Assembly (NCBI GenBank): GCA_943846615.1
Contig: OX044354.1
Span: 1,753,001-1,817,000 of the forward strand
Direction of reading: 5' to 3'
Length of the DNA stretch: 64,000 nucleotides
DNA from: an uncultured Amylibacter sp.
GTDB lineage: Bacteria; Pseudomonadota; Alphaproteobacteria; Rhodobacterales; Rhodobacteraceae
The notes under the pieces are model-generated. The model was not told the origin of the DNA and searched no databases. It saw only the letters and a list, made by a program, of their open reading frames with translations. Below are positions 33,698 through 43,561 of this stretch, one piece after another. A program made the position numbers and the translations under genes. Numbering within the stretch: the stretch's first letter is position 1; every line of letters starts with the position of its first letter.

Positions 33698-34780
33698 ATG
33701 GACCAGTTGGACGCGTTGAAATCGAAATACTTGGCCGCGGTTGCGGATGCTGCGGATGAAGCCGTGTTGGAAGAATTGCGTGTGCAGGCCGTCGGCAAGA
33801 AGGGCGAAGTCAGCCTGAAAATGCGCGAACTGGGTAAAATGACGCCAGAGGAACGCCAAGTGGCAGGGCCCGCGTTAAATGCGTTGAAGAACGAGATTAA
33901 CTCCGCGTTGTCCGCGAAGAAGGCGGCGTTGGCGGATGCGGCGTTGGATGAGCGTTTGAAAACCGAGTGGTTGGATGTATCCATGGCGGGGCGTCCGAAG
34001 CGCAACGGTTCGATCCATCCGATTTCACAGGTGACCGAAGAGATCGTTGCGATTTTTGCGTCCCTTGGATTTTCCGTGGCCGAAGGGCCGCAGATTGAGA
34101 ATGATTATTATAATTTCGATGCGTTGAATATTGCGCCTGAACACCCCGCGCGCCAAGAACATGACACGTTTTATATGCACCGCGACGAAGCGGACGAGCG
34201 CCCGCCGCATGTTTTGCGCACGCACACATCGCCTGTTCAAATTCGCCATTTGGAAAAGCATGGTGCGCCGTGCCGCATTATCTGCCCGGGCCGTGTATAC
34301 CGCGCGGATTATGACCAGACGCATACGCCGATGTTCCACCAATACGAGGGCATGTGCATCGACAAGGATATTTCGATGGCCAACCTGAAATGGACGTTAG
34401 AGGAATTTTGCCGTGCGTTTTTCCAAGTGGACGATATTGAGCTGCGTTTCCGTGCGTCGCATTTCCCATTCACGGAGCCAAGTGCCGAGGTGGATATTCG
34501 GTGTTCATGGGCCGGTGGTCAGTTGAAGATCGGCGAAGGCGACGATTGGATGGAGATTTTGGGATCCGGCATGGTGCATCCCAAGGTGTTGGCCGCGGGT
34601 GGTGTTGATACGGATCTTTACCAAGGGTTTGCGTTCGGCATGGGGATCGACCGGTTGGCGATGCTGAAATATGGGATACCTGATTTGCGGGCGTTCTTTG
34701 ATAGTGATTTACGTTGGTTGCGTCATTATGGATTTGCATCGTTGGATGCACCGAATTTGCATGGGGGGATTTCACGATGA
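33698..34780 (+). CDS. pheS: Phenylalanine--tRNA ligase alpha subunit
   Basis: A 360-residue class II synthetase subunit. An N-terminal coiled coil (about 1-90) precedes the catalytic core: [22 protein letters not shown], motif 2 ([26 protein letters not shown] region) and motif 3 ([18 protein letters not shown]). It forms the alpha2-beta2 enzyme with PheT, whose ATG overlaps its stop (ATGA). A promoter should lie in 33577-33697, divergent from the RTX-like gene. Confidence 0.97.
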   Translation: MDQLDALKSKYLAAVADAADEAVLEELRVQAVGKKGEVSLKMRELGKMTPEERQVAGPALNALKNEINSALSAKKAALADAALDERLKTEWLDVSMAGRPKRNGSIHPISQVTEEIVAIFASLGFSVAEGPQIENDYYNFDALNIAPEHPARQEHDTFYMHRDEADERPPHVLRTHTSPVQIRHLEKHGAPCRIICPGRVYRADYDQTHTPMFHQYEGMCIDKDISMANLKWTLEEFCRAFFQVDDIELRFRASHFPFTEPSAEVDIRCSWAGGQLKIGEGDDWMEILGSGMVHPKVLAAGGVDTDLYQGFAFGMGIDRLAMLKYGIPDLRAFFDSDLRWLRHYGFASLDAPNLHGGISR

Positions 34781-37191
34781 AATTCACATTATCTTGGTTG
34801 AAAGAGCATCTTGAAACGGATGCATCATTAGATGACATTTTGTACGCACTGACTGATCTGGGATTAGAAGTTGAAGGCGTGGAAAATCCGCTGGATAGTT
34901 TGGATGCCTTTACCATCGGTTACGTCAAACACGCCGAAAAACACCCCGATGCTGATAAGTTGAATGTTTGTACCGTGGAAACGGATGAGGGTGATTTACA
35001 GATCATCTGTGGCGCGCCCAATGCCCGTAAGGGGATTCATGTGGTTGTGGCGAAGCCTGGGACGTATATTCCTGGTTTGGATATCACCATTAAGGTTGGC
35101 AAAATTCGCGGTGTGGAATCATACGGGATGATGGCGTCCGAGCGCGAGATGGAATTGTCCGACGAGCATGATGGCATTATCGAGTTGGCGGGTGAACCAG
35201 CGGTGGGTTCTAAGTTTACCGATTACTTAAAGGCGAACCGTCCCGAAACCGTTGATCCAGTGATCGAGATTGCGATCACGCCGAACCGTCCAGATGCGCT
35301 GGGCGTGCGTGGTGTGGCGCGTGATTTGGCGGCGCGTGGATTGGGTACATTGAAGGCGCGTGATTTGGCGGCACCGATTCAGGCTAAATTCACCAGTGAT
35401 TTGCAGGTTACCATTGATGATGACACGTTGGATGGCTGTCCTGTGTTTACGGGGCGCGTCATTAAAGGTGTGAAAAACGGGCCAAGCCCTGCGTGGTTGC
35501 AGGCGGCATTGAAGGCGATTGGGTTGCGCCCGATTTCGTTCTTGGTCGATGTGACGAATTTTTTCACCTACGATCAGAACCGTCCGTTGCACGTGTTTGA
35601 CATGGACAAGGTGAAGGGCAATTTGCGTATTCACCGTGCGAAGGGCGGTGAAGTAGTGACCGCGCTGGACGAAAATGAATACACCATGTCCGAGGGCATG
35701 ATGGTGATTTCCGATGACACTGGCGTGGAAAGCATTGCTGGTGTGATGGGTGGTTTGGATACGGGTTGTGATGAAAATACCGTGAATGTGTTTGTGGAAA
35801 GTGCGTATTGGACGCCGATCCAGATCGCCATGACTGGGCGCAAGTTAAAGATTAATTCAGACGCGCGGTATCGTTTTGAGCGCGGTGTTGATCCAGCGTT
35901 TACGCCGATTGGTTTGGATCACGCGGTTCAGATGATTTTGGATCATGCGGGCGGTGAAGCGTCTGAGATGATTGTAGCGGGTGCGGTTCCCGATGTATCG
36001 CGGTCGTACACATTGGATACGGATCGTGTGAAATCATTGGTTGGTATGGAAATCAGTGCCGAGGATCAGGTAAAGCATTTGACCGATCTGGGTTTTGTGG
36101 TTGAGGGTGATCAGGCGCATGTTCCATCGTGGCGTCCGGATGTTTTGGGATCTGCAGATTTGGTTGAAGAGGTTGCGCGTATTGCATCGTTGACCAAGCT
36201 GGTTGGTGTACCGCTGCCACGCATGACGGATGGTGTGCCCGCGCCGATTTTGACACCAATGCAACGCCGCGAAACCATGGCGCGACGCACGATTGCAGCG
36301 TTGGGATATAATGAATGTGTGACGTACTCATTTATTGATAAGGCCAGCGCCGAAGTGTTTGGTGGTGGTTCGGATGCGGTGAAAATTGGTAATCCGATTT
36401 CTGCGGATATGAGCCATATGCGACCGTCATTGTTGCCCGGTTTGTTGCAAGCGGCTGCGCGTAATCAGGCGCGTGGAATTATGGATATGGCATTGTTTGA
36501 GGTGGGCCCCGTGTTCCATGGTGGCGAGCCAGAGGAACAGGAATTACAGGCGACTGGGATTTTGATTGGGCACACTGGCCCGCGTGATGCCCATGGTGCG
36601 CGGCGTGCGGTGGATACGTTTGATGCCAAGGCAGACGCCGAGGCGGTTTTAGCCGCGATTGGTGCGCCTGATAAGTTGATGGTTATTCAAGGCGCGAAGC
36701 CGTGGTGGCATCCTGGGCGTTCTGGGAAATTGTCGTTGGGGCCGAAAAATGTGATGTGTGCCTTTGGTGAATTGCATCCCAAGACGATTGAAGCGTTTGA
36801 TATTAAGGGGCCTGTTGTGGCGTTCGCCATTCATTTGGAAAACCCACCGATGCCCAAGAAGAAATCAACCACGCGCCCCGCGCTGAAGATCAGTGATTTG
36901 CAGGCGGTTGATCGTGATTTCGCCTTCGTTGTGGATGCGGATGTGGCGGCCTTGACGTTATTGAATGCGGCCAAAGGAGCGGATAAGGCGTTGATTGTTG
37001 ATGCGACTGTATTTGATGTGTTTGATGGCGAAATGGCCGAGAAACAGATGGGCGAAGGTAAAAAATCCATCGCGTTTACGGTGAAGTTACAGCCCAAAGA
37101 TACGACGTTTACGGATGCAGAGATCGAGGCGGTTTCGGCCAAGATTATCGATAAGGTTTCCAAAGCTACGGGTGGCGTATTGCGCGGATGA
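34777..37191 (+). CDS. pheT: Phenylalanine--tRNA ligase beta subunit
   Basis: An 804-residue protein starting [20 protein letters not shown]. Domains in order are the N-terminal EMAP-like tRNA-binding domain ([20 protein letters not shown], about 40-150), B3/B4 editing domain (to about 400), B5, the catalytic-like core ([21 protein letters not shown]) and a C-terminal ferredoxin-fold anticodon-binding domain (from about 705, [13 protein letters not shown]). The longer frame upstream lies in pheS. Its stop overlaps the next gene's ATG. Confidence 0.97.
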   Translation: MKFTLSWLKEHLETDASLDDILYALTDLGLEVEGVENPLDSLDAFTIGYVKHAEKHPDADKLNVCTVETDEGDLQIICGAPNARKGIHVVVAKPGTYIPGLDITIKVGKIRGVESYGMMASEREMELSDEHDGIIELAGEPAVGSKFTDYLKANRPETVDPVIEIAITPNRPDALGVRGVARDLAARGLGTLKARDLAAPIQAKFTSDLQVTIDDDTLDGCPVFTGRVIKGVKNGPSPAWLQAALKAIGLRPISFLVDVTNFFTYDQNRPLHVFDMDKVKGNLRIHRAKGGEVVTALDENEYTMSEGMMVISDDTGVESIAGVMGGLDTGCDENTVNVFVESAYWTPIQIAMTGRKLKINSDARYRFERGVDPAFTPIGLDHAVQMILDHAGGEASEMIVAGAVPDVSRSYTLDTDRVKSLVGMEISAEDQVKHLTDLGFVVEGDQAHVPSWRPDVLGSADLVEEVARIASLTKLVGVPLPRMTDGVPAPILTPMQRRETMARRTIAALGYNECVTYSFIDKASAEVFGGGSDAVKIGNPISADMSHMRPSLLPGLLQAAARNQARGIMDMALFEVGPVFHGGEPEEQELQATGILIGHTGPRDAHGARRAVDTFDAKADAEAVLAAIGAPDKLMVIQGAKPWWHPGRSGKLSLGPKNVMCAFGELHPKTIEAFDIKGPVVAFAIHLENPPMPKKKSTTRPALKISDLQAVDRDFAFVVDADVAALTLLNAAKGADKALIVDATVFDVFDGEMAEKQMGEGKKSIAFTVKLQPKDTTFTDAEIEAVSAKIIDKVSKATGGVLRG

Positions 37192-37628
37192 AGACCGTTT
37201 TATTCGACATAGATGGCACCTTGGCGGATATTAATCACCGTCGCCATTATGTCGAAGGCGACAATGCACATTGGCATGCGTTTTTTGAGGAAATGGGTGC
37301 GGATACGGTAAATCAGCCGGTTGTGGATTTGTATAATGTGTTGTGGGCGCATCCCGATTATGAGTGCATTATTTTGTCAGGGCGACCCGACAGTTATCGT
37401 GCGTTGACGGAGAAGTGGTTCACGTGGAATGAAATCCCGTTCGATCGCATCGAAATGCGCGCGGCCAAGGATAACCGCCGTGATGATATTGTGAAGCTGG
37501 AGATTTTGGATCGGTTGCGGGGCGAGGGTAAAGAGATTGCCTTTGTTGTGGATGATCGACAACAGGTTGTGGATATGTGGCGGGCGCAAGGGATTACGTG
37601 TTTTCAGTGCGATTACGGCGATTTTTAA
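37188..37628 (+). CDS. HAD-superfamily phosphatase (polynucleotide kinase 3'-phosphatase-like)
   Basis: A 146-residue HAD protein. Motif I is LFDIDGTLAD (both Asp present), motif II is CIILSGRPDSYRALTEKWF, and the third and fourth motifs are a Lys region and FVVDDRQQVVDMWR. The short cap and the NHRRHYVEGDNAHWHAFFEEM insert resemble the phosphatase domain of T4 Pnk/PseT, which removes 3'-phosphates from nucleic acid ends. No kinase domain is attached. The start overlaps pheT by four bases, so it is translated from the pheST messenger. Substrate inferred only. Confidence 0.75.
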   Translation: MKTVLFDIDGTLADINHRRHYVEGDNAHWHAFFEEMGADTVNQPVVDLYNVLWAHPDYECIILSGRPDSYRALTEKWFTWNEIPFDRIEMRAAKDNRRDDIVKLEILDRLRGEGKEIAFVVDDRQQVVDMWRAQGITCFQCDYGDF

Positions 37629-37638
37629 GGAGAGCGTT

Positions 37639-38088
37639 ATGGGTTTGAAAGTTTATTTGGCCGGTGAAATTCACACGGATTGGCGTGAAGAGATTGCCAA
37701 TGGTTGTGCGGGTTTGGATGTGGAGTTTTCTGCGCCTGTGACGGATCATGCGTCATCAGATGATTGCGGTGTGGCGATTATGGGCGCCGAGGAGGATAAG
37801 TTTTGGCACGATAATAAAGGTGCGAAGTTAAACGCGATCCGTACGCGCAAAGCGATTGGTGAAGCGGATATTGTTGTTGTGCGATTTGGTGAGAAATACA
37901 AACAGTGGAATGCGGCGTTTGATGCGGGGCAGGCATATGCGTTGGGTAAGTCCGTGATTGTGATGCATCAGGCGGAACATCAGCATGCGTTGAAAGAGGT
38001 GGATGCGGCGGCCTTGGCTGTGGTTGAAACGTCCACACAAGTGGCGCAGATTTTACGTTATGTTTTGGATGGTTCATTACCATCATGA
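37639..38088 (+). CDS. YtoQ family protein
   Basis: A 149-residue soluble protein, MGLKVYLAGEIHTDWREEI, with SAPVTDHASSDDCG, EADIVVVRFGEKYKQWNAAFDAGQAYALGK and HQAEHQHALKEVDAAA. This is the YtoQ family, a relative of nucleoside 2-deoxyribosyltransferase-like folds; the function is not known. AAGGAGAGCGTT precedes ATG 37639. It overlaps the following EamA gene by four bases and follows the HAD gene closely, so pheS-pheT-HAD-YtoQ-EamA look like one transcript. Confidence 0.85.
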   Translation: MGLKVYLAGEIHTDWREEIANGCAGLDVEFSAPVTDHASSDDCGVAIMGAEEDKFWHDNKGAKLNAIRTRKAIGEADIVVVRFGEKYKQWNAAFDAGQAYALGKSVIVMHQAEHQHALKEVDAAALAVVETSTQVAQILRYVLDGSLPS

Positions 38089-38984
38089 CACCATTCGCGC
38101 GCGGGCATTTGGCGATGCTGACGTTTTCGCTGTTGATTGCGGGATCGTTTAGTTTTGGGACGCGTGTTGCAAATATGATGGAACCTGCGGCGCTGATGGC
38201 GCTGCGGTTTATGATTGCGGGTTGTTTGGTGGGTGTTGTTGCGTTTGCCACGCTGAGCGTGAAGCGCGTGCATTTTTCGGCATCTTGGCGGTATTTGATC
38301 GTCGGGGGATTGTTCGCAATTTATTTTGGATTGATGTTTGAGGGTTTGAAAACGGCAACGCCTGTTTCGGCGGCGGCGGTGTTTACGTTGACGCCTGCGA
38401 TCACGGCGATCTTTGCATGGTTCATTTTAGGGCAGGTTACCAGCCGCTGGTCGATCAGTGCGCTGATTGTTGGTGCTGTTGGTGCATTGCTGGTGATTTT
38501 TCAGGGCGACTTGAATGCGATCAAGGCGTTTGATGTTGGGCGTGGAGAACAGATTTATTTTGTGGGCTGTGTTGCGCACGCGTTGTTTGTTCCGCTGTTG
38601 CGCAAGTTTAATCGCGGCGAGCCTGTGATTGTTGCGTCCTTGGGGATGATTACTGCGGGGGCAATGTATTTGTTGGCGTTTGGTGCGCGAGATTTGGTGG
38701 GCGTTGAATGGGGAACATTGCCGATGTTGTTCTGGATTGCGCTGCTCTATCTGGCGGTTTTTGCGAGTGCGACGACAATATTCCTGTTGCAATATGGGGC
38801 GATGAACCTGCCCAGTGCGAATGTTATGGCGTATACCTATTTGACGCCGATTTGGGTGATCTTTGTGGAGATGGTGATCACCGATGTATCCGTGAAACCG
38901 CTGGTATGGTTGGGTATTGGGATAACCGTTTTGGCGTTGGTGATGTTGTTACGCAGAAATAAAAGGCGTGATCAAAACGTGTAG
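38085..38984 (+). CDS. EamA/DMT-family transporter
   Basis: A 299-residue protein with ten hydrophobic helices in two EamA repeats. The first begins HLAMLTFSLLIAGSFSFGTRVANMMEPAAL and the second GRGEQIYFVGCVAHALFVPLLRKF. The basic C-terminus is RRNKRRDQNV. It sits in the inner membrane as an exporter or permease of unknown small molecules. It is the last gene of the pheS-led run and overlaps the convergent DUF3131 gene by 13 bases. Confidence 0.9.
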   Translation: MTPFARGHLAMLTFSLLIAGSFSFGTRVANMMEPAALMALRFMIAGCLVGVVAFATLSVKRVHFSASWRYLIVGGLFAIYFGLMFEGLKTATPVSAAAVFTLTPAITAIFAWFILGQVTSRWSISALIVGAVGALLVIFQGDLNAIKAFDVGRGEQIYFVGCVAHALFVPLLRKFNRGEPVIVASLGMITAGAMYLLAFGARDLVGVEWGTLPMLFWIALLYLAVFASATTIFLLQYGAMNLPSANVMAYTYLTPIWVIFVEMVITDVSVKPLVWLGIGITVLALVMLLRRNKRRDQNV

Positions 38985-40375
38985 AGCGGGCCGAAAGCCT
39001 TGTAGTGTAATGATTCAAGGATCATCGCGTTGGTGTTTAAGGTCAGGATTTCGTTTTTCGACATGTCGTGTTCGAACAAACCTGCCATCCAACCCTCGGC
39101 TGTTTGGAGTTGGGCGATCTCGTTTAGGAGCTTTTCCGTGTAGGGGTGGCGGGTGAGTGCCCACCAACCGAATGAGGCCTTGGCCGATATGCCGCGCTTG
39201 TTTGACACATCCTTGCGCGAGGCGGTGACGGATTTGAAAGGTTCGTGATCGACCAAGATGCCGTTGTAGGCAAAATATGGTGGGCCTTTGATGTGATCCT
39301 CGGAGAGGGCGGTGAGTTGACCCGTTTGGTTGTAACGAAACAGGTGCGCGGCGAAGACGGCGGAGGCGACTGCATAACTCTCGTCTCGCCAGCCGTATTC
39401 CAAGGCTTCTAACAAGAAGGGTTCGGATGTCGTGACGGCGGAGACGCCGTGGGTTCGGGCGGTGCGATTGTCGGCGGGCAGGCGGATGTCGTAGTATTGT
39501 TGCCAGCGTAGGATCGGCGCGTAGTGATAGGCCTGCGACACCGGCAGGCCGAGAATTGAACCGGTGACGCCTGCGTATTGTTCGTAACCGATGCGGCCTT
39601 CTTGGACCTTTTTGGCGTATTTTTTATGTAGGATTGCGACGCCCGCGAAACGGTCATTCATGGCCAATGCGTTGAGATCCCAGCGTTGTACGATCAGTTG
39701 GATATAGGGGAAGAGTTCAGGGAATTCCTGGCCTGCGACCAACAGGCCCGACATCAGGCGCATGATGTCCAGCGCGGAATATCCGATGCCTTCGGGCTTT
39801 GGCTTGTTGGCGTAATCGGTCATGATGAGTTTTTCGATATTGTAGGCCTTGTTCGGCACGACATCTTTGTACAAGGGGAGCGCGGCGAGAGAGCCGATAG
39901 CCTTGGATAATCGATTTACCGCTTCGCTGCGTGAAATGATGCCAAGTTTATGGGCGGAAACGAGTGCAAGGAAATAGCCGCCCTCGTCCCAGAGGGTCAT
40001 GGATTTGAATTTACGTACCGATGGCACCAGGCCCGTGGCGGGGTGGGTGTTTTGTTCGAAATAGGCCCATGCCGTGCGGGCGAATTCCATTTCGCGCGGT
40101 GTTAGAGGGGTGGGTTTTAAAAGGCGTGGATTTGAAGTGATATTGGTAATGGGGACAGGTTCCGGTGCCATTATTGGCGCGGCTGTTGCTGGAATATCAG
40201 AGAGGGGTTTGTATCCCTGTTCACCTGCATCGCGCCCATCACCTGTGCCATCAATCGGGCCGACATATGTGGGGCCAGAGTTGAGATATTGTTCAAGGGG
40301 TTTCCATTGTTCGCCATGGATTGGCCATGCGAAATGCTGCGCGAAAAGGGCGATGGCAAGGCAAATTTTGCGCAT
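38972..40375 (-). CDS. Secreted DUF3131 domain protein
   Basis: A 467-residue protein with a signal peptide (MRKICLAIALFAQHFAWPIHG). A proline-rich spacer to about residue 85 is followed by a DUF3131 domain: EFARTAWAYFEQNTHPATGL, MTLWDEGGYFLALVSAHKLG, NKPKPEGIGYSALDIMRLMSGLL, RIGYEQYAGVTGSILGL, and KASFGWWALTRHPYTEKLLN. The motif order matches the 612-residue protein at 5205-7043, but this one is shorter and periplasmic rather than anchored. The fold is glucoamylase-like and probably handles envelope glycan; activity is unproven. No polysaccharide genes are adjacent. Confidence 0.85.
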   Translation of the reverse strand: MRKICLAIALFAQHFAWPIHGEQWKPLEQYLNSGPTYVGPIDGTGDGRDAGEQGYKPLSDIPATAAPIMAPEPVPITNITSNPRLLKPTPLTPREMEFARTAWAYFEQNTHPATGLVPSVRKFKSMTLWDEGGYFLALVSAHKLGIISRSEAVNRLSKAIGSLAALPLYKDVVPNKAYNIEKLIMTDYANKPKPEGIGYSALDIMRLMSGLLVAGQEFPELFPYIQLIVQRWDLNALAMNDRFAGVAILHKKYAKKVQEGRIGYEQYAGVTGSILGLPVSQAYHYAPILRWQQYYDIRLPADNRTARTHGVSAVTTSEPFLLEALEYGWRDESYAVASAVFAAHLFRYNQTGQLTALSEDHIKGPPYFAYNGILVDHEPFKSVTASRKDVSNKRGISAKASFGWWALTRHPYTEKLLNEIAQLQTAEGWMAGLFEHDMSKNEILTLNTNAMILESLHYKAFGPLYTF

Positions 40376-40458
40376 AGATGAATGTAACCCGCGTGTGTTT
40401 GGGTAGGTTATATTTGCGGGGGGGTGAGATTTCGTTAATTGAGGGGCGAATAGGGATG

Positions 40459-40788
40459 TTATTCGTCTACAATTGTTTGTTCTTTGAGGAATGTTTCGAA
40501 ATCATCCAGATTGATGGGGTCGACTTGGCCAAAGCCCTGCATCCAGACGGCGGCATCGTGCATGGCGTGCATTTGTAGTTTGCACCATTTGACACGACCG
40601 CGTTTTTCCTGTGCGATCAGGCCTGCACGCGTCAAAATTTGTAGGTGTTTTGATATTGCCGCCAGTGACATTTCAAACGGTTCGGCGACGTCTGTGACGG
40701 CCATGTCATCCTCTAGTAACATCATCAAGATTTCGCGCCGCGTTGGGTCGCCAAGGGCGGCGAAGATCTGATCGAGGGTTTGGTTCAT
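40459..40788 (-). CDS. ArsR/SmtB-family transcriptional regulator
   Basis: A 109-residue winged-helix repressor: IFAALGDPTRREILMMLLEDD, recognition helix FEMSLAAISKHLQILTRAGLI, wing RGRVKWCKLQ. The metal-binding Cys pair of ArsR is absent, so it is probably of the non-metal type that senses other signals. It is divergent from the deaminase gene across about 90 bases. I see no clear palindrome there. Confidence 0.9.
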   Translation of the reverse strand: MNQTLDQIFAALGDPTRREILMMLLEDDMAVTDVAEPFEMSLAAISKHLQILTRAGLIAQEKRGRVKWCKLQMHAMHDAAVWMQGFGQVDPINLDDFETFLKEQTIVDE

Positions 40789-40878
40789 GATTTTCAGTAG
40801 CTTTTATGGGGGTGAAAGGTCAACTGTTGGGTTGAGTTTTTGTGGGTTTGCGGTGAAGCTGATACAAAGGAGAGCGGT

Positions 40879-41892
40879 ATGGATTTACATGGTTTGATTG
40901 ATGTATTGCCCAAGGCGGAATTGCATTTGCACATCGAAGGCACGTTAGAGCCGCAGATGATGTTGGATTTAGCGAAACGTAATGGTGTGACGTTGGCCTA
41001 TGATACGGTGAACGAGATTGCGGCGGCCTATGATTTTTCGAATTTGCAGGATTTTTTAGACCTGTATTATCAAGGCATGTCGGTGTTGATCCATGAGCGG
41101 GATTTTTATGATCTGACGATGGCGTATTTGGAAAAGGTGCATGGGCAAGGGGTGCGCCATGTTGAGATATTCTTTGATCCCCAAGCGCATATGGAACGTG
41201 GGATTGCGTTTGAGACCGCGTTGGGTGGGATCACGACGGCATTGGAAGATGCTGGTAAGCACATGGAAATGACATCGAAGTTGATCATGTGTTTTCTGCG
41301 CCATTTGGACGAAGATGATGCGTTTAAGGCGTTGGAATGCGCGTGTAAGCATAAAGAGCATATTTACGCGGTCGGATTGGATAGTTCCGAGGCCGGGCGA
41401 CCGCCGGAATTGTTTAGCCGCGTGTTTAAAGCCGCACGCGATGAGGGGTTTAAGGCGGTGGCGCATGCGGGCGAGGAGGGGCCAGCGGCATATGTTGAAA
41501 CGGCGTTGGATGATTTGCAGGTGAATCGTGTGGATCATGGGAACCGCGCGTTTGACGATCCAGCGTTGATTGCGCGGATGGTGCGCGAGCAGATGCCGTT
41601 GACGATGTGTCCGTTGTCGAATCTGCGATTGAAGGGGATTTCGGATTTACGCCAGCATCCGATCAAGAAGGCGTTGGATGCGGGGTTGTTGGCGACGGTG
41701 AATTCCGATGATCCCAGTTATTTTGGTGGTTATGTGAATGAGAATTACAAGGCCGTGGCGGATGCGGTTGGGCTGGATGCGGGTGATGTGATTAAGCTGG
41801 CGAAAAATTCGGTGGTGGCGTCGTTTGTGGACGCGGGGCGAAAACAGGAATTGTTAGACAAAATAGAATCTCAGGTGGGGAGATTAACATGA
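40879..41892 (+). CDS. add: Adenosine/adenine deaminase
   Basis: A 337-residue amidohydrolase. Metal ligands are in AELHLHIEGTLEP and AVAHAGEEG, with the catalytic His in RVDHGNRA and Asp in VNSDDPSYFGG. These fit the adenosine/AMP deaminase family. However, LQDFLDLYYQGMSVLI and IFFDPQAHMERG look more like the adenine deaminase branch (bacterial enzymes long annotated as Add), so adenine may be the real substrate. ATG 40879 follows AAAGGAGAG. It overlaps the aminotransferase gene by four bases. Adenosine kinase is at 54551. Confidence 0.85.
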   Translation: MDLHGLIDVLPKAELHLHIEGTLEPQMMLDLAKRNGVTLAYDTVNEIAAAYDFSNLQDFLDLYYQGMSVLIHERDFYDLTMAYLEKVHGQGVRHVEIFFDPQAHMERGIAFETALGGITTALEDAGKHMEMTSKLIMCFLRHLDEDDAFKALECACKHKEHIYAVGLDSSEAGRPPELFSRVFKAARDEGFKAVAHAGEEGPAAYVETALDDLQVNRVDHGNRAFDDPALIARMVREQMPLTMCPLSNLRLKGISDLRQHPIKKALDAGLLATVNSDDPSYFGGYVNENYKAVADAVGLDAGDVIKLAKNSVVASFVDAGRKQELLDKIESQVGRLT

Positions 41893-43067
41893 GTTTGAAG
41901 GTTATCGAGGGTTTGTCGCGCATTGGCGAAGAGAATGCCTTTGCGGTTTTGGCGCGCGCGCAGGCGTTGGCGACGACGGGGATGGATGTGATTAATTTAG
42001 GCATTGGTCAGCCTGACTTTGCAACGCCCGAACATATCGTTGAGGCGGCGGTGAAGGCGTTACGTGATGGGGCGCATGGATATACGGATGCGCGGGGAAT
42101 TGTTGAGCTGCGCGAGGGGGTGAGTGCGGATATTGATCGGCGTTTAGGCGTGGAAGTGTCGCCCGACAATGTGATGATTGTGCCCGGTGGCAAGGTGACA
42201 ATGTATTTGGCGATCATGATGTTCGGCAAACCTGGTGTGGAGATTATGTATCCCGACCCCGGATTTCCGATTTATCGATCCATGATTGAGTTTACGGGCG
42301 CGACGCCCATTCCGATCCCGATCCGCGAGGAAAATGGGTTTGGGTTTGATGCGACCGAAACGTTGGATTTGGTAAATGAACGTACCGCGCTGATGATTGT
42401 GAATTCGCCTGCGAACCCCTGTGGTGGTGTGACGCCGAAGGCCGAGATCGATGCGTTGGTCGCTGGCATGGCGGCGCATCCAGATGTGGCGATTATGTCG
42501 GATGAGATTTATGGGCAGATGACATATGACGGCGAGAAACATGTTTCGTTGATGTCTTATCCCGAAATTCGTGACCGTTTGGTTTTGCTGGATGGCTGGT
42601 CGAAGACATATGCCATGACGGGATGGCGTATGGGGTATTCTGTTTGGCCTGATCAGTTGATCGATCATGTACGCAAATTGGCGGTGAATGCGTGGTCTTG
42701 TGTTAATGCGCCTGCGCAATGGGCTGGGTTGGCGGCGTTGACGGGGCCACAGGATTGTGTGGCGGATATGGTGACGGAATTTGATCGTCGTCGCGGCGTT
42801 GTGGTGGATGGGTTGAATGCGATTGATGGCATTACCTGTGCGCGGCCCAAGGGGGCGTTTTATGCGTTTCCCAATATTTCAGCGACGGGGTTTGGGGCCA
42901 AGGATTTGGCGTCCGCCTTGTTAGAGCAGACAGGTGTCGCGACGATTGGTGGGCCTGACTTTGGAATTTTAGGCGAGGGGTATATTCGCCTGTCTTATGC
43001 GAATTCAGTTGAAAACATTGAACGGGCATTAGCGCGGATTGATGGTTTCTTGCAGGCGCGGGATTAA
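41889..43067 (+). CDS. PLP-dependent aminotransferase, class I/II
   Basis: A 392-residue fold-type I aminotransferase. GIGQPDFATPEHIVEAAVKAL, NSPANPCGGVTPKAEIDAL, the PLP Asp/Tyr in IMSDEIYGQMTYDG, the PLP Lys in LLDGWSKTYAMTGWRMGYSV, and the C-terminal Arg of EGYIRLSYANSVENIERAL are all present. It resembles the AspC-like/alanine aminotransferase group; the amino donor cannot be fixed. Translational coupling to the deaminase suggests a nitrogen-salvage unit. Confidence 0.88.
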   Translation: MSLKVIEGLSRIGEENAFAVLARAQALATTGMDVINLGIGQPDFATPEHIVEAAVKALRDGAHGYTDARGIVELREGVSADIDRRLGVEVSPDNVMIVPGGKVTMYLAIMMFGKPGVEIMYPDPGFPIYRSMIEFTGATPIPIPIREENGFGFDATETLDLVNERTALMIVNSPANPCGGVTPKAEIDALVAGMAAHPDVAIMSDEIYGQMTYDGEKHVSLMSYPEIRDRLVLLDGWSKTYAMTGWRMGYSVWPDQLIDHVRKLAVNAWSCVNAPAQWAGLAALTGPQDCVADMVTEFDRRRGVVVDGLNAIDGITCARPKGAFYAFPNISATGFGAKDLASALLEQTGVATIGGPDFGILGEGYIRLSYANSVENIERALARIDGFLQARD

Positions 43068-43561
43068 GTGCCTGGCATTAGGAAATGCAAGGTCGATTGG
43101 GCGAAAAGGGTTTCACGGTTGTCTTGCCAGGCCTCGACCTGAACCGAGGCATAGCGTCTACCTGCGCGGGTGATTGTGGCGCGGGCGTATGCATCGCGGG
43201 GGAGACCCGGGCGGAGGTAATCTGTGGTGATCGAGATGGTTTTGGGTAAGGGGGGCAGTTTGAATTCCGCCGCGTCCAGATCGAAATCACCCGATTCCAT
43301 GGCATCCCATATTGTTTGCCAACCAAGCGTCATCGTTGCCGTACTTTCGAGGAATGCAGAGGTGCCGCCACCGTGTAGGCGCGAGACGACTGCGTTGCCG
43401 ATGAGTTTGGGATCAAAGGTTAGGATGCCTGTGAGTTCGTCGCCCTTACGCTCGAAACTGATGCCGAGATATTTGAAGAATGGGATGCTATCGACATAAG
43501 CGTTTAGCACGCCGTCGCGGCGGCGTTTGATGTCTTGGACGGGTTCGGTTTTTGAATTCAT
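43064..43561 (-). CDS. PaaI-family thioesterase
   Basis: A 165-residue hotdog-fold protein: IPFFKYLGISFERKGDELTGILTFDPKLIGN, HGGGTSAFLESTATMTLGW and TDYLRPGLPRDAYARATITRAGRR. The HGG in helix entry is the PaaI hallmark. These enzymes hydrolyse acyl- or aryl-CoA. Its ATG overlaps the stop of the upstream PaaI gene (43558) by four bases, so two thioesterases are made together, possibly as a heteromer. Confidence 0.88.
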   Translation of the reverse strand: MNSKTEPVQDIKRRRDGVLNAYVDSIPFFKYLGISFERKGDELTGILTFDPKLIGNAVVSRLHGGGTSAFLESTATMTLGWQTIWDAMESGDFDLDAAEFKLPPLPKTISITTDYLRPGLPRDAYARATITRAGRRYASVQVEAWQDNRETLFAQSTLHFLMPGT

